A stretch of DNA of 39,812 bases from contig CAJOMG010000008.1 of the NCBI GenBank assembly GCA_905235595.1, positions 1 to 39,812 of the forward strand. The letters are read 5' to 3'. The position numbers and the translations under genes were made by a program. Shown piece after piece: positions 9,154-16,463 of this stretch. The DNA is from an uncultured Desulfovibrio sp. GTDB lineage: Bacteria; Desulfobacterota; Desulfovibrionia; Desulfovibrionales; Desulfovibrionaceae. Below the pieces are notes generated by a model. It worked only from the letters and a program-made list of their open reading frames with translations. It was not told where the DNA came from and did no database searches. Every line of letters begins with the position of its first letter. Position 1 is the stretch's first letter.

Positions 9154-11961
9154 TCATGGCTCTTCATGACCACCATGCCTTATGAGAATGGTGTAACAAC
9201 GTTTGCGGCCATATCCTGGGAGTGCGATTGGAGGGCGACGCTTGGCATTGCGGCTGTCTCCTGGCAGGAGAAGACCTTTGTCTTCCAATACGCTTATAAC
9301 ACGAGCTGTATCGTATCCCTTGCAAATTTCTGCCTTAAAACTTTCAGGTAAAATATAGAATTCCGTACCGTCTGGTACGGTACGGCGAAAACCCACACGG
9401 TTAAGGCACACGGCATCAGGTCTGTCCACATCCTGAAATCGGCTCTGACCGTGCTGTTCAATAAAAAGCTGAACCTGCGTCAAGATACCGATATCCTCTG
9501 CTGCACCTATCCCTCCACGCATTTCCAGCCATGCAGTAAAACACATGTGTGCAGCTTGCGTTGCTTCGCCCTTTTCCCATGGTAGGATGTTCCATACTGC
9601 TGCACTCTCCCCTGCTGCCGCACAGAGTAAAAATCGTTGCGCTGCACGTTTTACCTGTCCATCCGCCTCAGAAGGGCAGAAATCCCTGATGCCATGTTCA
9701 AGAGTACTGCGCAGTTCAGGTACGGCATCTTGCCGGTGTGGCTGTAAAGTCGCAATAAATGCTCTGGCTGGATATCCATAGTTTGTGGCAGCAGCCTGTT
9801 TCAAGGCATTGGCAAAAAGCTGTGGGCTGGCAAAGCCATGCAGATCCTCAAACATACCCAATCCTGCTCCTGCATCTGCAGGCACATCGATAAGTCGTAC
9901 ACTTTGCCCAGCACGAATACGGCCACCTTCTTCCCGAATTTTTTCATCCAGTCCTACTTCCCCTGTGGAAAGCACAAGACAGCGCCAAGATTTGGCTGCA
10001 CGCATGCTGCCATCCTGATAAGCGCGTCCTTTACCCATGCCATTGGCAAGCAGATAGGCTGCCTCCTGTATGGTATGCCCAGGAGCTTGCCCCAACTCGT
10101 CAAGACATAGCAACGCATCGGAACATAATGTAGCCATGCCCTCAAGACCGTTAGATGTGGCCCGCCAGTTGAGAACATAGCCACCAGAGGATACCCCCTT
10201 GCCCCAAACGGAGGCTGCTATCACAAGGGCAGTGGTTTTGCCTGTCGAGCTTTGACCGGTATAATTGAAGCCACCTGATTCCATACCGCACAGTTCCAGC
10301 AAGGGGGCAGCAAAAGCCGCACTTACCGCCAATAGCAAACGTGAATTTCCCCGTGCCCACACAGCAACACTGTTACGCCATTGCTCCAAGGTGCCTGAGC
10401 ATAAAAACGGATTGTGCGGAGAATACGCCTGTAACACGATGCGTTCTCTGTCCTGCATTGTCCTGCATGTACTGTTCATGCGGGACGGCTGCAAAGTCTT
10501 GTCGCTGTTGACTTGTCCTGCTTGTCCTGCATTGTCCTGCACATCGGGAGGATAGAAAACCGTATCGGGCAAAACAAAGGCGTCACGATGCCAACCTGTA
10601 CGGGGTACACAGCGTGCTCTTTGATGCGTAACATATGAGGCAAGGAATTGTGCAAGCAAACGTCGCACCTTGAGATTGGAAGCACACTGCCATCCTTCAG
10701 AGACCAAGCGCCCCAGCCAGGCCGAGGCATCCTTACAGACTAGCAACTCTCTGGGCATGGCCCATATGTGTTCACGACCATCAGGATCGTGCCATGAAAG
10801 CAGCAAACCCCAAGCATTGCTTTGTTCATCTCTGGTAGCACCCAGAATATGCAAAGGGGGGCCTATCCATGTTTCCACGGGGTCTCCTTCGCTTTTCATT
10901 TCTACATGCCAGAGTCCCGGCAAAGGCCCTTTTTCACGCATCTGAAAGCCAGACGGAAATTTCTCCTTTATTATGGCTGGTGGCAGTTGCTCTATGCTCT
11001 TGGAAGAAGGGCAAGGCTGCACATTGGGAACAATAGGTTCCTGACATGCAGTGACCTGTACGGCTACTTCACCTAATCCCATGCAACTGGCCAAATCGTT
11101 GAAATCCAGAACAGCATGCCCCTCACGTCGAGGAATAGCCAGGAATGCATTGATAGCCAAAGCAGCTTCCGTAGCCTTGGCAAGCCCCACGCCTCCAGGA
11201 GAAGGAAAAGATTGTGAAGGGGCATCCATATCTGCAGCAAGGATGATTTCACGCTCTGGATACTGCTTGCGTATCAGCTTGGACACGGACAAAAGATTGC
11301 TCGTACTGAAGGCAACATACACACCGCACCCCGTAGCCAGATGGATGGATATAGCTGTTGCATACCCTTCAGCAATGATGAGGGGGGCACGTTCCTTATC
11401 CTCTTTGGCTGATATATAGCAGAAACAGCCGGCTATCTTGCCACCCGCTAAAAAACGCTTCTGGCCTGTAGCACTTATGAACTGTAACGATTGCAGCGTA
11501 CCAGTGTCATCCCTTACGGGCACAAGAAGGCGACCATTTTTTGTCACCCGTAATCTCATTGGAGGAATGTGCTTTTGTGTGAGATAGGGATGGTCCGCTG
11601 GTGCTGATGTTGCTTTTTCCCAAATGCAGGAGGCACGATGTGCAGCCGAAACATATTGTTTTTCTCGTTCAGCCAGTGTTTCTGCCTTAGCGACATCAAT
11701 ACGATGACGCAAAGCGTTACGCTGTGCCACGGTCATGTCTTTGGGGGTAGTACATGTCCATGAGCCCATGTCTCCAGTCTGCCAGTTGCACCACCAGATG
11801 GTCGCCGGTTCGTCCAAAAATGCTTTGTATGAGCCGTCCTTCCCTTGCGGTTTTCGTTCTGTACCACAACGATGTAACTGCCCATCTGCGAGGATGTCTC
11901 CGTTAACTATAAGGCCTGCTGCCGTAAGCTGCTCAATAAAGGAAGCGATGATGTTATTCAT
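9154..11961 (-). CDS. Toprim-DUF927 primase/helicase of an integrative element
   Basis: The 935-aa protein has three parts. The N-terminus (1-180) resembles the P4-type primase entry domain with LHRCGTERKPQGKDGSYKAF and a tryptophan-rich WWCNWQTGD turn. A Toprim_3 domain follows, with IIAEGYATA (residues 195-203) and the acidic LAADMDA (241-247). The C-terminal half is a DUF927 helicase with Walker A GQSSTGKTT (569-577) and Walker B LLCLDELGQ. It should prime and unwind DNA for replication of the element. I chose the ATG at 11961 because AGGAG, overlapping the stop of the upstream regulator gene, sits at good distance. Residues about 473-507 are a low-complexity linker encoded by TGTCCTGCA repeats between the front of the DUF927 region and the ATPase core. 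It lies 10 bases behind the AlpA-like gene, so the two are co-expressed. Confidence 0.92.
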   Translation of the reverse strand: MNNIIASFIEQLTAAGLIVNGDILADGQLHRCGTERKPQGKDGSYKAFLDEPATIWWCNWQTGDMGSWTCTTPKDMTVAQRNALRHRIDVAKAETLAEREKQYVSAAHRASCIWEKATSAPADHPYLTQKHIPPMRLRVTKNGRLLVPVRDDTGTLQSLQFISATGQKRFLAGGKIAGCFCYISAKEDKERAPLIIAEGYATAISIHLATGCGVYVAFSTSNLLSVSKLIRKQYPEREIILAADMDAPSQSFPSPGGVGLAKATEAALAINAFLAIPRREGHAVLDFNDLASCMGLGEVAVQVTACQEPIVPNVQPCPSSKSIEQLPPAIIKEKFPSGFQMREKGPLPGLWHVEMKSEGDPVETWIGPPLHILGATRDEQSNAWGLLLSWHDPDGREHIWAMPRELLVCKDASAWLGRLVSEGWQCASNLKVRRLLAQFLASYVTHQRARCVPRTGWHRDAFVLPDTVFYPPDVQDNAGQAGQVNSDKTLQPSRMNSTCRTMQDRERIVLQAYSPHNPFLCSGTLEQWRNSVAVWARGNSRLLLAVSAAFAAPLLELCGMESGGFNYTGQSSTGKTTALVIAASVWGKGVSSGGYVLNWRATSNGLEGMATLCSDALLCLDELGQAPGHTIQEAAYLLANGMGKGRAYQDGSMRAAKSWRCLVLSTGEVGLDEKIREEGGRIRAGQSVRLIDVPADAGAGLGMFEDLHGFASPQLFANALKQAAATNYGYPARAFIATLQPHRQDAVPELRSTLEHGIRDFCPSEADGQVKRAAQRFLLCAAAGESAAVWNILPWEKGEATQAAHMCFTAWLEMRGGIGAAEDIGILTQVQLFIEQHGQSRFQDVDRPDAVCLNRVGFRRTVPDGTEFYILPESFKAEICKGYDTARVISVLEDKGLLLPGDSRNAKRRPPIALPGYGRKRCYTILIRHGGHEEP
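10450..10541. repeat. Five GTCCTGCA short repeats inside the primase gene (cluster 2)
   Basis: GTCCTGCA occurs at 10450, 10460, 10524 and 10534, with a one-base variant at 10515. The cluster has the same unit and 9-10 base step as 9049-9138 but the opposite orientation. It is translated as the linker containing QDNAGQAGQ and CRTMQDRE. The reading frame is kept open through it. Confidence 0.8.
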
Positions 11962-11971
11962 GACACGTCTC

Positions 11972-12196
11972 CTACATCCGTTCTTCGAGGATGATTTTAA
12001 GAGCGTCTTCAATTTCTTCACGCTTCCAGAACGTAAAACGTTGGCCAATTCTTCTTGGTTTAGGCAATCTACCGTCCCGTGCCCAGCGCCAGATACTCGT
12101 GACAGAACAGTTGAACAAACGGGCCACATCTTCCACACGCAGGATAGCAGGTTCCCCCCATACTCGACTTTGTGTATCTGCCTTACTTTTGGACAT
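11972..12196 (-). CDS. AlpA/excisionase-type helix-turn-helix protein (primase side)
   Basis: The 74-aa protein is a MerR-like/HTH_17 DNA-binding protein. It has ILRVEDVARLFNCSVTSIWRWARDGRLPKPRRIGQRFTFWKREEIEDALK, read here as helix-turn-helix (about residues 19-36), wing with Pro-Lys-Pro (45-49) and closing helix. Such proteins act as excisionases or as repressors of satellite replication operons. The SD sequence GGAGG lies inside an inverted repeat at 12203-12228, so its synthesis may be controlled by that structure. It is followed after 10 bases by the primase gene, whose SD overlaps its stop codon. Confidence 0.9.
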   Translation of the reverse strand: MSKSKADTQSRVWGEPAILRVEDVARLFNCSVTSIWRWARDGRLPKPRRIGQRFTFWKREEIEDALKIILEERM

Positions 12197-12202
12197 AAAA
12201 AA

Positions 12203-12228
12203 CCTCCGGTTAAATAGTTAACCAGAGG
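12203..12228 (-). promoter_or_regulatory. Hairpin that contains the ribosome-binding site of the regulator-primase operon
   Basis: CCTC-C-GGTTAA (12203-12213) and TTAACC-A-GAGG (12218-12228) form an 11-position inverted repeat with one mismatch and an ATAG loop. Read on the minus strand, the right arm of the hairpin is the GGAGG ribosome-binding site, followed by six T and then the ATG at 12196. It could be a DNA operator, an RNA structure that hides the ribosome-binding site, or an attenuator-like terminator. Confidence 0.6.
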
Positions 12229-12241
12229 ATACCAGTGGACC

Positions 12242-12310
12242 TACTACGTCATTCAATACGGCATTTATGGCTTTTTCACTACGTATTCACTACGGCATCA
12301 CTACGACATT
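12242..12310 (+). repeat. CACTACGGCATT repeat array A
   Basis: Imperfect copies of CACTACGGCATT begin at 12242, 12254, 12277, 12288 and 12299. Steps are 12, 23, 11 and 11 bases, so all copies lie close to the same face of the DNA helix. The last copy overlaps the final codons of the 139-aa gene. Iteron arrays of this type commonly bind replication initiators or regulators. Confidence 0.75.
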
Positions 12311-12720
12311 TCCTGTGCGAGCATATTCTTGGCCGCACGCTGGTAAAAATCGCTGCATTCTTTTGGACTATCAAAGTGACCCTTTTTGTTCATGCCCCTA
12401 TCATGCAATAGTGCGCCAATGATGGCCAGAGATAGTCCGGCATCCTGTAGCTTTTGGGCGATCTGGCCTTTGCTCATGCCCTGCTGAGCCATATGACGGA
12501 TCATGTCTGGCAGACCGCAAATCATGGACGACTTCTTCTCTTCAGGCGCGAAAAGTCGTTCTATATCTTCACGTAAGAACTGCATTTCATTAAACAGCCT
12601 GTCTGGGTCGGGTTGATAGCCGGTGAGTTTGCCCTTGTCGCACAAGGCCTGTAATTCCTGCTTTGTGCAGTAATTGTTTTCAATGAGTTCTTTTGCATTG
12701 ATATAGCGAGGCTGCAGCAT
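12301..12720 (-). CDS. Hypothetical protein with a possible DNA-binding helix pair
   Basis: The 139-aa protein is not recognised. It has no signal peptide or membrane segment. The start reads YINAKELIENNYCTKQELQALCDKGKL, like a small helix-turn-helix entry, and residues about 80-105 (GMSKGQIAQKLQDAGLSLAIIGALL) resemble a resolvase-like helix-turn-helix. GGGAG precedes the ATG. It lies upstream of the regulator-primase pair in the same direction, and CACTACGGCATT repeats flank it on both sides, so binding to those repeats is a reasonable guess only. Confidence 0.75.
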   Translation of the reverse strand: MLQPRYINAKELIENNYCTKQELQALCDKGKLTGYQPDPDRLFNEMQFLREDIERLFAPEEKKSSMICGLPDMIRHMAQQGMSKGQIAQKLQDAGLSLAIIGALLHDRGMNKKGHFDSPKECSDFYQRAAKNMLAQEMS

Positions 12721-12770
12721 GGACTATCTCCCAATTTCTGTGGGCCAGAGCATTATTTCAAGCCAATCGT

Positions 12771-12883
12771 ACCACGTAGTGAAATACCTGCGCAGGGGCT
12801 AAAGTGAGCACTTTTGATAAAAATATCTGTACGTTTTCAATAAGCTTTTTGTGATTGCCCACTACGGCATTCACTACGGCATT
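12771..12883. repeat. CACTACGGCATT repeat array B
   Basis: Two perfect tandem copies of CACTACGGCATT stand at 12860-12871 and 12872-12883. An inverted partial copy (CACTACGTGGT on the minus strand) lies at 12771-12781. The tract CACTACG-CATTTCCTG recurs, with one substitution, at the end of array A and at the end of this array. The 421-base gap from 12721 to 13141 also holds the AT-rich tract and a terminator, listed separately. Confidence 0.75.
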
Positions 12884-12925
12884 TCCTGATCCCCTAGCAC
12901 ACAGAAAAAAACTTGGGCACTGGTC

Positions 12926-13042
12926 AAAAGTATTAAAAGATTTGCACTTTTTTTGGTAATATCATATTAAAATATTTTTATTTCAAATAGTTATAAATAT
13001 AATTTGCACGTAACTATTAAAAAATTTTTTTACAAAAAAAAG
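12926..13042. other. Strongly AT-rich tract, candidate DNA-unwinding region
   Basis: This stretch is made almost wholly of A and T, with long runs such as TTAAAATATTTTTATTT and AATTTTTTT, while its surroundings are about half G+C. TTTGCAC occurs twice in it. It begins about 45 bases after the perfect tandem repeats of array B. Iterons next to an AT-rich tract are the typical layout of an initiator-dependent origin. Its right edge also supplies the T run of the integrase terminator. Confidence 0.5.
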
Positions 13043-13093
13043 ACGGGGTCATACCTATTACGTCCTCGCAAAAAAGGGCGAAGCCTGACCCCG
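13034..13093 (-). terminator. Rho-independent terminator after the integrase operon
   Basis: CGGGGTCA (13044-13051) and TGACCCCG (13086-13093) are perfect inverted copies, followed on the minus strand by a run of eight T. A smaller hairpin, CGGT-A-TAAGGC with GCCTTA-C-ACCG (13103-13128), stands just before it. Both lie behind the stop of the 58-aa gene at 13142. Confidence 0.75.
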
Positions 13094-13141
13094 CCGTTAC
13101 TGCGGTATAAGGCTCGTGCCTTACACCGGTTGTGCGCTTTT

Positions 13142-13318
13142 TTAGCTATACCATGCCATGACCATATCCATTGCATCAAAACCATGGGCCTGCATGGTAG
13201 CCTTTGTGGTTTCAGTCCAACCGGTATCCTTGACGGTCAGTTGTGCATCAGGGGGGATAGTGCCAATGGCTGCATACTCAACTGGCTCACGCGTAGTTGT
13301 TTTTGTGGTATCTGGCAT
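13142..13318 (-). CDS. Small unknown protein of 58 aa behind the integrase
   Basis: An open frame starts at ATG 13318 with a GAGGGAG ribosome-binding site at good distance and ends at TAA 13142. The predicted protein begins MPDTTKTTTREPVEYAAIG, is rich in Thr and Met, has a single short motif TGWTETT, and ends MVMAWYS. It has no membrane segment or signal. It begins 28 bases after the integrase stop and is followed by a terminator, so it looks like the last gene of the integrase transcript. I do not recognise it. The SD, the placement and the ordinary amino-acid composition argue for a real gene. Confidence 0.65.
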   Translation of the reverse strand: MPDTTKTTTREPVEYAAIGTIPPDAQLTVKDTGWTETTKATMQAHGFDAMDMVMAWYS

Positions 13319-13346
13319 GATTGCTCCCTCTTCTATGACTGTGGCG

Positions 13347-14615
13347 TTATGCGAACATGGCTGTCCGCTCTAGTTCTAGGCGCGGTGGTTCCGTGCCATC
13401 GCGAAGACTGTCCAGATAGTCAGCCCACCATTGGAGAAGTACCCTACGTGCTTCAATGTGGCGGGATTTATCATAGGCTCGCGCCACGTCATCCCCCGAC
13501 ACATGGGCAAGACTTTTTTCTATCAGCATGGTAGGTGCGCCTGCCTCATGAGCCAGGGTTGAGAATACCTTACGCCAACCATGAAGACACATTTGGCCCT
13601 TAGGTATTCCGGCCAGATGCATGGCTTTGTTGACACTTTCTCCGGTGATATGTCCAAGCTTGCTGCCTGAAGGAAAAATATGTGGATTGCTGGTGCGGAA
13701 ATTTTTTAGCTCTTGCAAAATGTTAAGAGCTTGCCGCGAGAGAGGGATATCATGAGCTTTATTGCCCTTCATATGTTTAGCGGGGCAATGCCAAACTGTA
13801 TTGTCAAAGTCTATTTCATCCCACGTTGCCATAACAAGCTCTTGTGCCCGCTGAACGGTGAGGGGGTAGAGACATAGTGCCGCTTGCATATAGGTACTTG
13901 ATTTATTTGCACTGACGTACGTGTGAATTCTCCTTAGCATGGTTGCCACGCCATCTTTGTCAGTGATGGCGGGAAGTCCTTTTTTGTCATCAAGAGGACG
14001 CTTCTGTAAAATACGAGTCAAATCTTCTGCTTTATTGAATTCCGCCCACTGGTTCAGTTTCGCATGGCGACAAATCTGGGTGATGATATTGGCAACACGT
14101 CGTGCCATTTCATATTTGCCATGCGTTTCTAGGTTGCGGACAATATCTCGAAAATTCTCAAAAGTAATATCAGAAAAAGGAATTTTGCCTATTGCCGGTA
14201 GGATATGAAGATTCATACGCCCAAGAATACTTGTACGCGTTCTTTCAGCATTGGCGGATTGCTGTGTTTGATACCAATCTCGTGCCACTACTTCAAAGGT
14301 TAGCTCGCTTTGTTGCTTTTTCAGGGCATCCTGGCGCTTGTCGAGCTGCTTTTGGGCGGCAGGATCTATTCCTTCTGAAAGAAGTTGACGGGCAGAAGCG
14401 TGTCGATCCCTTGCCAGTTTAAGGGGTACATGGGGATATGAGCCATATGTCAGCGTTTTTCGTTTGCCAGCAAATCTATAGTCATAGCGCCAGCTCTTGC
14501 CGCCAGTGGGAGAGACATAGAGGTACAGGCCAGAGCCATCAGCGAGTTTATAGGATTTTTCAAGTGGTTTAGCTGCCCTAATCTGCTTTTCAGACAAAAG
14601 ATTTACGGCACGCAT
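13347..14615 (-). CDS. int: P4-type tyrosine integrase
   Basis: The 422-aa protein has the N-terminal DUF4102 arm-binding domain (LSEKQIRAAKPLEKSYKLADGSGLYLYV), a SAM-like core-binding domain (about 105-195) and the tyrosine recombinase domain. The catalytic set is visible: Arg256 (VQRAQEL), His345 and Arg348 (LHGWRKVF), His371 and Tyr381 (VARAYDKS). It should join the element to, and cut it from, the tRNA-Ser gene. I chose the ATG at 14615 because GGAGG lies just upstream and the protein then starts like its family; a longer frame to 14762 would run through the terminator hairpin. Repeats at 14628-14690 lie directly upstream of the start. Confidence 0.95.
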   Translation of the reverse strand: MRAVNLLSEKQIRAAKPLEKSYKLADGSGLYLYVSPTGGKSWRYDYRFAGKRKTLTYGSYPHVPLKLARDRHASARQLLSEGIDPAAQKQLDKRQDALKKQQSELTFEVVARDWYQTQQSANAERTRTSILGRMNLHILPAIGKIPFSDITFENFRDIVRNLETHGKYEMARRVANIITQICRHAKLNQWAEFNKAEDLTRILQKRPLDDKKGLPAITDKDGVATMLRRIHTYVSANKSSTYMQAALCLYPLTVQRAQELVMATWDEIDFDNTVWHCPAKHMKGNKAHDIPLSRQALNILQELKNFRTSNPHIFPSGSKLGHITGESVNKAMHLAGIPKGQMCLHGWRKVFSTLAHEAGAPTMLIEKSLAHVSGDDVARAYDKSRHIEARRVLLQWWADYLDSLRDGTEPPRLELERTAMFA

Positions 14616-14627
14616 ATGGCCTCCATT

Positions 14628-14690
14628 GACGGTATTAGATGCATGACGATAGAGGAGGTAATTCTTAATACCGTCGTTTATACCGTCGTT
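14628..14690. repeat. Repeats between integrase start and tRNA, candidate arm-type sites
   Basis: ATACCGTCGTT occurs twice in tandem (14668-14678 and 14680-14690, 12-base step), with a weaker partial copy near 14700. The inverted 10-mer GACGGTATTA at 14628-14637 is the exact reverse complement of TAATACCGTC at 14666-14675. Integrase arm-binding sites and autoregulatory operators are often found in this position. Confidence 0.6.
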
Positions 14691-14749
14691 AGGAATGCCA
14701 TATACCGAATGGTCATGGAAGTAAATGACACGACTAGAAATGCAGAAAA

Positions 14750-14788
14750 CAAAGCCCCACAAGGACTTTTGTTCCTTGTGGGGCTTTG
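14750..14788 (-). terminator. Strong hairpin terminator directly after tRNA-Ser
   Basis: A perfect 16-bp stem (14750-14765 with 14773-14788) encloses a 7-base loop. On the minus strand it is followed by TTTTCT. It begins 14 bases after the tRNA 3' end and before the integrase gene, so it should end tRNA transcription and insulate the element. Confidence 0.85.
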
Positions 14789-14801
14789 TGGATTTTCTTT
14801 A

Positions 14802-14894
14802 TGGCGGAGAGGGTGGGATTTGAACCCACGTGCCCCATCACTGGGACAACTCGATTTCGAGTCGAGCGCGTTACGGCCGCTTCGCTACCTCTCC
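14802..14894 (-). tRNA. tRNA-Ser, anticodon CGA
   Basis: The gene is 93 bases including an encoded CCA. The acceptor stem is GGAGAGG with CCTCTCC and a G discriminator. The anticodon stem is CTCGA with TCGAG around the loop CTCGAAA, so the anticodon is CGA (reads UCG). A long variable arm and the T-loop GGTTCAAATCC are present. Its 3' end faces the integrase gene and is the likely attachment site of the element. Confidence 0.96.
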
Positions 14895-15012
14895 AGAGAA
14901 TACTGCTTCATTCAAGAAATATGTCACTTTGGAGGAAAAAGCAATGCATGTTTGTGACAGGCAGCCACGAACACCCATGCCCTCTCCATTATTGCAGCGT
15001 TGCCTGCCGATG

Positions 15013-16416
15013 CTATCCGGCCCTTTCGCCTGTACGCAAACTGGCCTGATGCGCCTTCATCTTGTAGCCCAGCCAGACAAAGGCTATCCACAAAGGGGCC
15101 AACAACACCGAAAGGCCCTCTCCAATTTTAACCAGTACAACCAAAATACCAAATATAACGACAAGGCACAGATAATTGCTCCAGGGATACCAGAATGCCT
15201 TAAAGAATATATGCTCCCCGGCACGAAGCATTGCAGCACGAAATTTAAGGTGTGTCAGACTGATCATGGCCCAGTTGATAACAAGCGTGGTAACAACGAG
15301 CGCCATGAGCAATCCCAATGCCTTGCCTGGCATGAAATAATTGATGAACACGCAAACCAGCGTTGCCCCTGAAGAAATAAGCAACGCAAATACAGGCACT
15401 CCCCGGGCATTCACCGTGCCCAGCACACGCGGAGCATTGCCCTGGAAGGCCAGACCGTACAACATGCGGCTATTGCAGTACACGCAGCTATTATACACAG
15501 AAAGTGCTGCCGTGAGGACGACGAAATTCAGCACATGCGCAGCAGACGGTATGCCTATAAGGTCAAATATCTGTACAAACGGGCTCGCAACCATGGCTTC
15601 TGCCCAATGGCTTTTGTCTATCGAGGCTCCCAGCCGATTCCAGGGATATAACGTCAGCAGGACAAAAATTGCTCCGATGTAAAAAAAGAGGATACGGTAA
15701 ATAAGCTGATTTACAGCTTTGGGTATGGTGATACGAGGATTATCTGTCTCTGCAGCGGCAATGCCCACCAGTTCTATACCGCCGAAAGAAAAAGTTACAA
15801 CAGCCAGAGCCGTGATTACCCCTCCCCAGCCATTGGGCAAAAATCCGCCGTGTTTCCAAAGATTGGCGATGCTGGCCCCGTCCCCTCCATGTCCCATTAA
15901 CAACAGGAAGATCCCCAGAATAATCATGGCAATAATGGCAGCGACCTTGATGAAGGCAAACCCAAATTCCATCTCTCCAAAAAAACGCACATGCGTCAGG
16001 TTAATCGCATTGATGAGCAAAAAGAAAAAAGCCGTCGTTTGCCATGCTTGCACTGAGGGGAACCAATATTGCACATATATGGCCACGGCAGAAAGCTCCG
16101 ACATACCTACCAGCACGTAAAGAATCCAATAATTCCAGCCGGAAAGCAAGCCGGGGAAATCACCCCAGTATTTGTAGGCAAGATTGCTGAAGGAACCGGC
16201 AACAGGTTCCTGCGCCATCATTTCCCCCAGCTGGCGCATAATCAGAAAGACGATGAAACCGCCCAGGGCATAGCTCAAAAGCACTGCCGGGCCAGCCATC
16301 TGAATGGTGCCCGCCGAACCAAGAAACAGGCCGGTGCCAATGGCACCTCCAAGAGCAATGAGTTGTATATGGCGGTTCTTCAGACCGCGTTGAAGATTTC
16401 GTGTTGCATGCTTCAT
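15013..16416 (-). CDS. aroP: Aromatic amino-acid permease (APC family, AroP/PheP type)
   Basis: The 467-aa protein is a twelve-helix amino acid-polyamine-organocation transporter of the inner membrane. The start (RGLKNRHIQLIALGGAIGTGLFLGSA) and the VYNSCVYCNSRMLYGLA and LVINWAMISL stretches match E. coli AroP and PheP closely. It should import phenylalanine, tyrosine or tryptophan with protons. I use the ATG at 16416; a TTG nine bases upstream is possible, and neither has a clear ribosome-binding site. It is the last gene of a closely spaced minus-strand run that begins with metH, 47 bases after the zinc-ribbon gene. The exact substrate preference is inferred from similarity. Confidence 0.92.
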   Translation of the reverse strand: MKHATRNLQRGLKNRHIQLIALGGAIGTGLFLGSAGTIQMAGPAVLLSYALGGFIVFLIMRQLGEMMAQEPVAGSFSNLAYKYWGDFPGLLSGWNYWILYVLVGMSELSAVAIYVQYWFPSVQAWQTTAFFFLLINAINLTHVRFFGEMEFGFAFIKVAAIIAMIILGIFLLLMGHGGDGASIANLWKHGGFLPNGWGGVITALAVVTFSFGGIELVGIAAAETDNPRITIPKAVNQLIYRILFFYIGAIFVLLTLYPWNRLGASIDKSHWAEAMVASPFVQIFDLIGIPSAAHVLNFVVLTAALSVYNSCVYCNSRMLYGLAFQGNAPRVLGTVNARGVPVFALLISSGATLVCVFINYFMPGKALGLLMALVVTTLVINWAMISLTHLKFRAAMLRAGEHIFFKAFWYPWSNYLCLVVIFGILVVLVKIGEGLSVLLAPLWIAFVWLGYKMKAHQASLRTGERAG

Positions 16417-16463
16417 AACAGTCAAATAAGCAGAGACAGGTTTGTTGATGGCAGGATAGCAGA

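Larger units (their letters stand above)
8726..14830. mobile_element. Integrative element core next to tRNA-Ser, P4-like or phage-satellite-like
   Basis: A tyrosine integrase beside the 3' end of a tRNA-Ser gene, two AlpA-type regulators, a Toprim/DUF927 primase-helicase, and repeat arrays make up the usual core of a tRNA-integrated element. All genes point left, away from the tRNA. The right boundary is placed inside the tRNA 3' end by analogy with P4-type integrases; the exact crossover is not visible. The listed left limit is the last gene clearly of element type. The redox cluster down to position 1 is probably cargo, because no repeat of the tRNA end was found between them or to its left. 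No capsid, tail or conjugation genes are present in the window. Confidence 0.8.

Noticed and set aside
9049..10541. TGCAGGAC clusters as a CRISPR array
   Set aside because: The unit is 8 bases with 1-2 base gaps, and there are no cas genes; CRISPR repeats are 24-40 bases with similar-sized unique spacers.
13004..13534. Plus-strand open frame of 176 codons through the AT-rich tract
   Set aside because: It runs over the integrase terminator and opposite the 58-aa gene and integrase end, has no ribosome-binding site, and its composition is not protein-like.
14616..14762. N-terminal extension of the integrase to 14762
   Set aside because: The extra residues do not match integrases, they run through the candidate arm sites and terminator stem, and GGAGG clearly marks the ATG at 14615.
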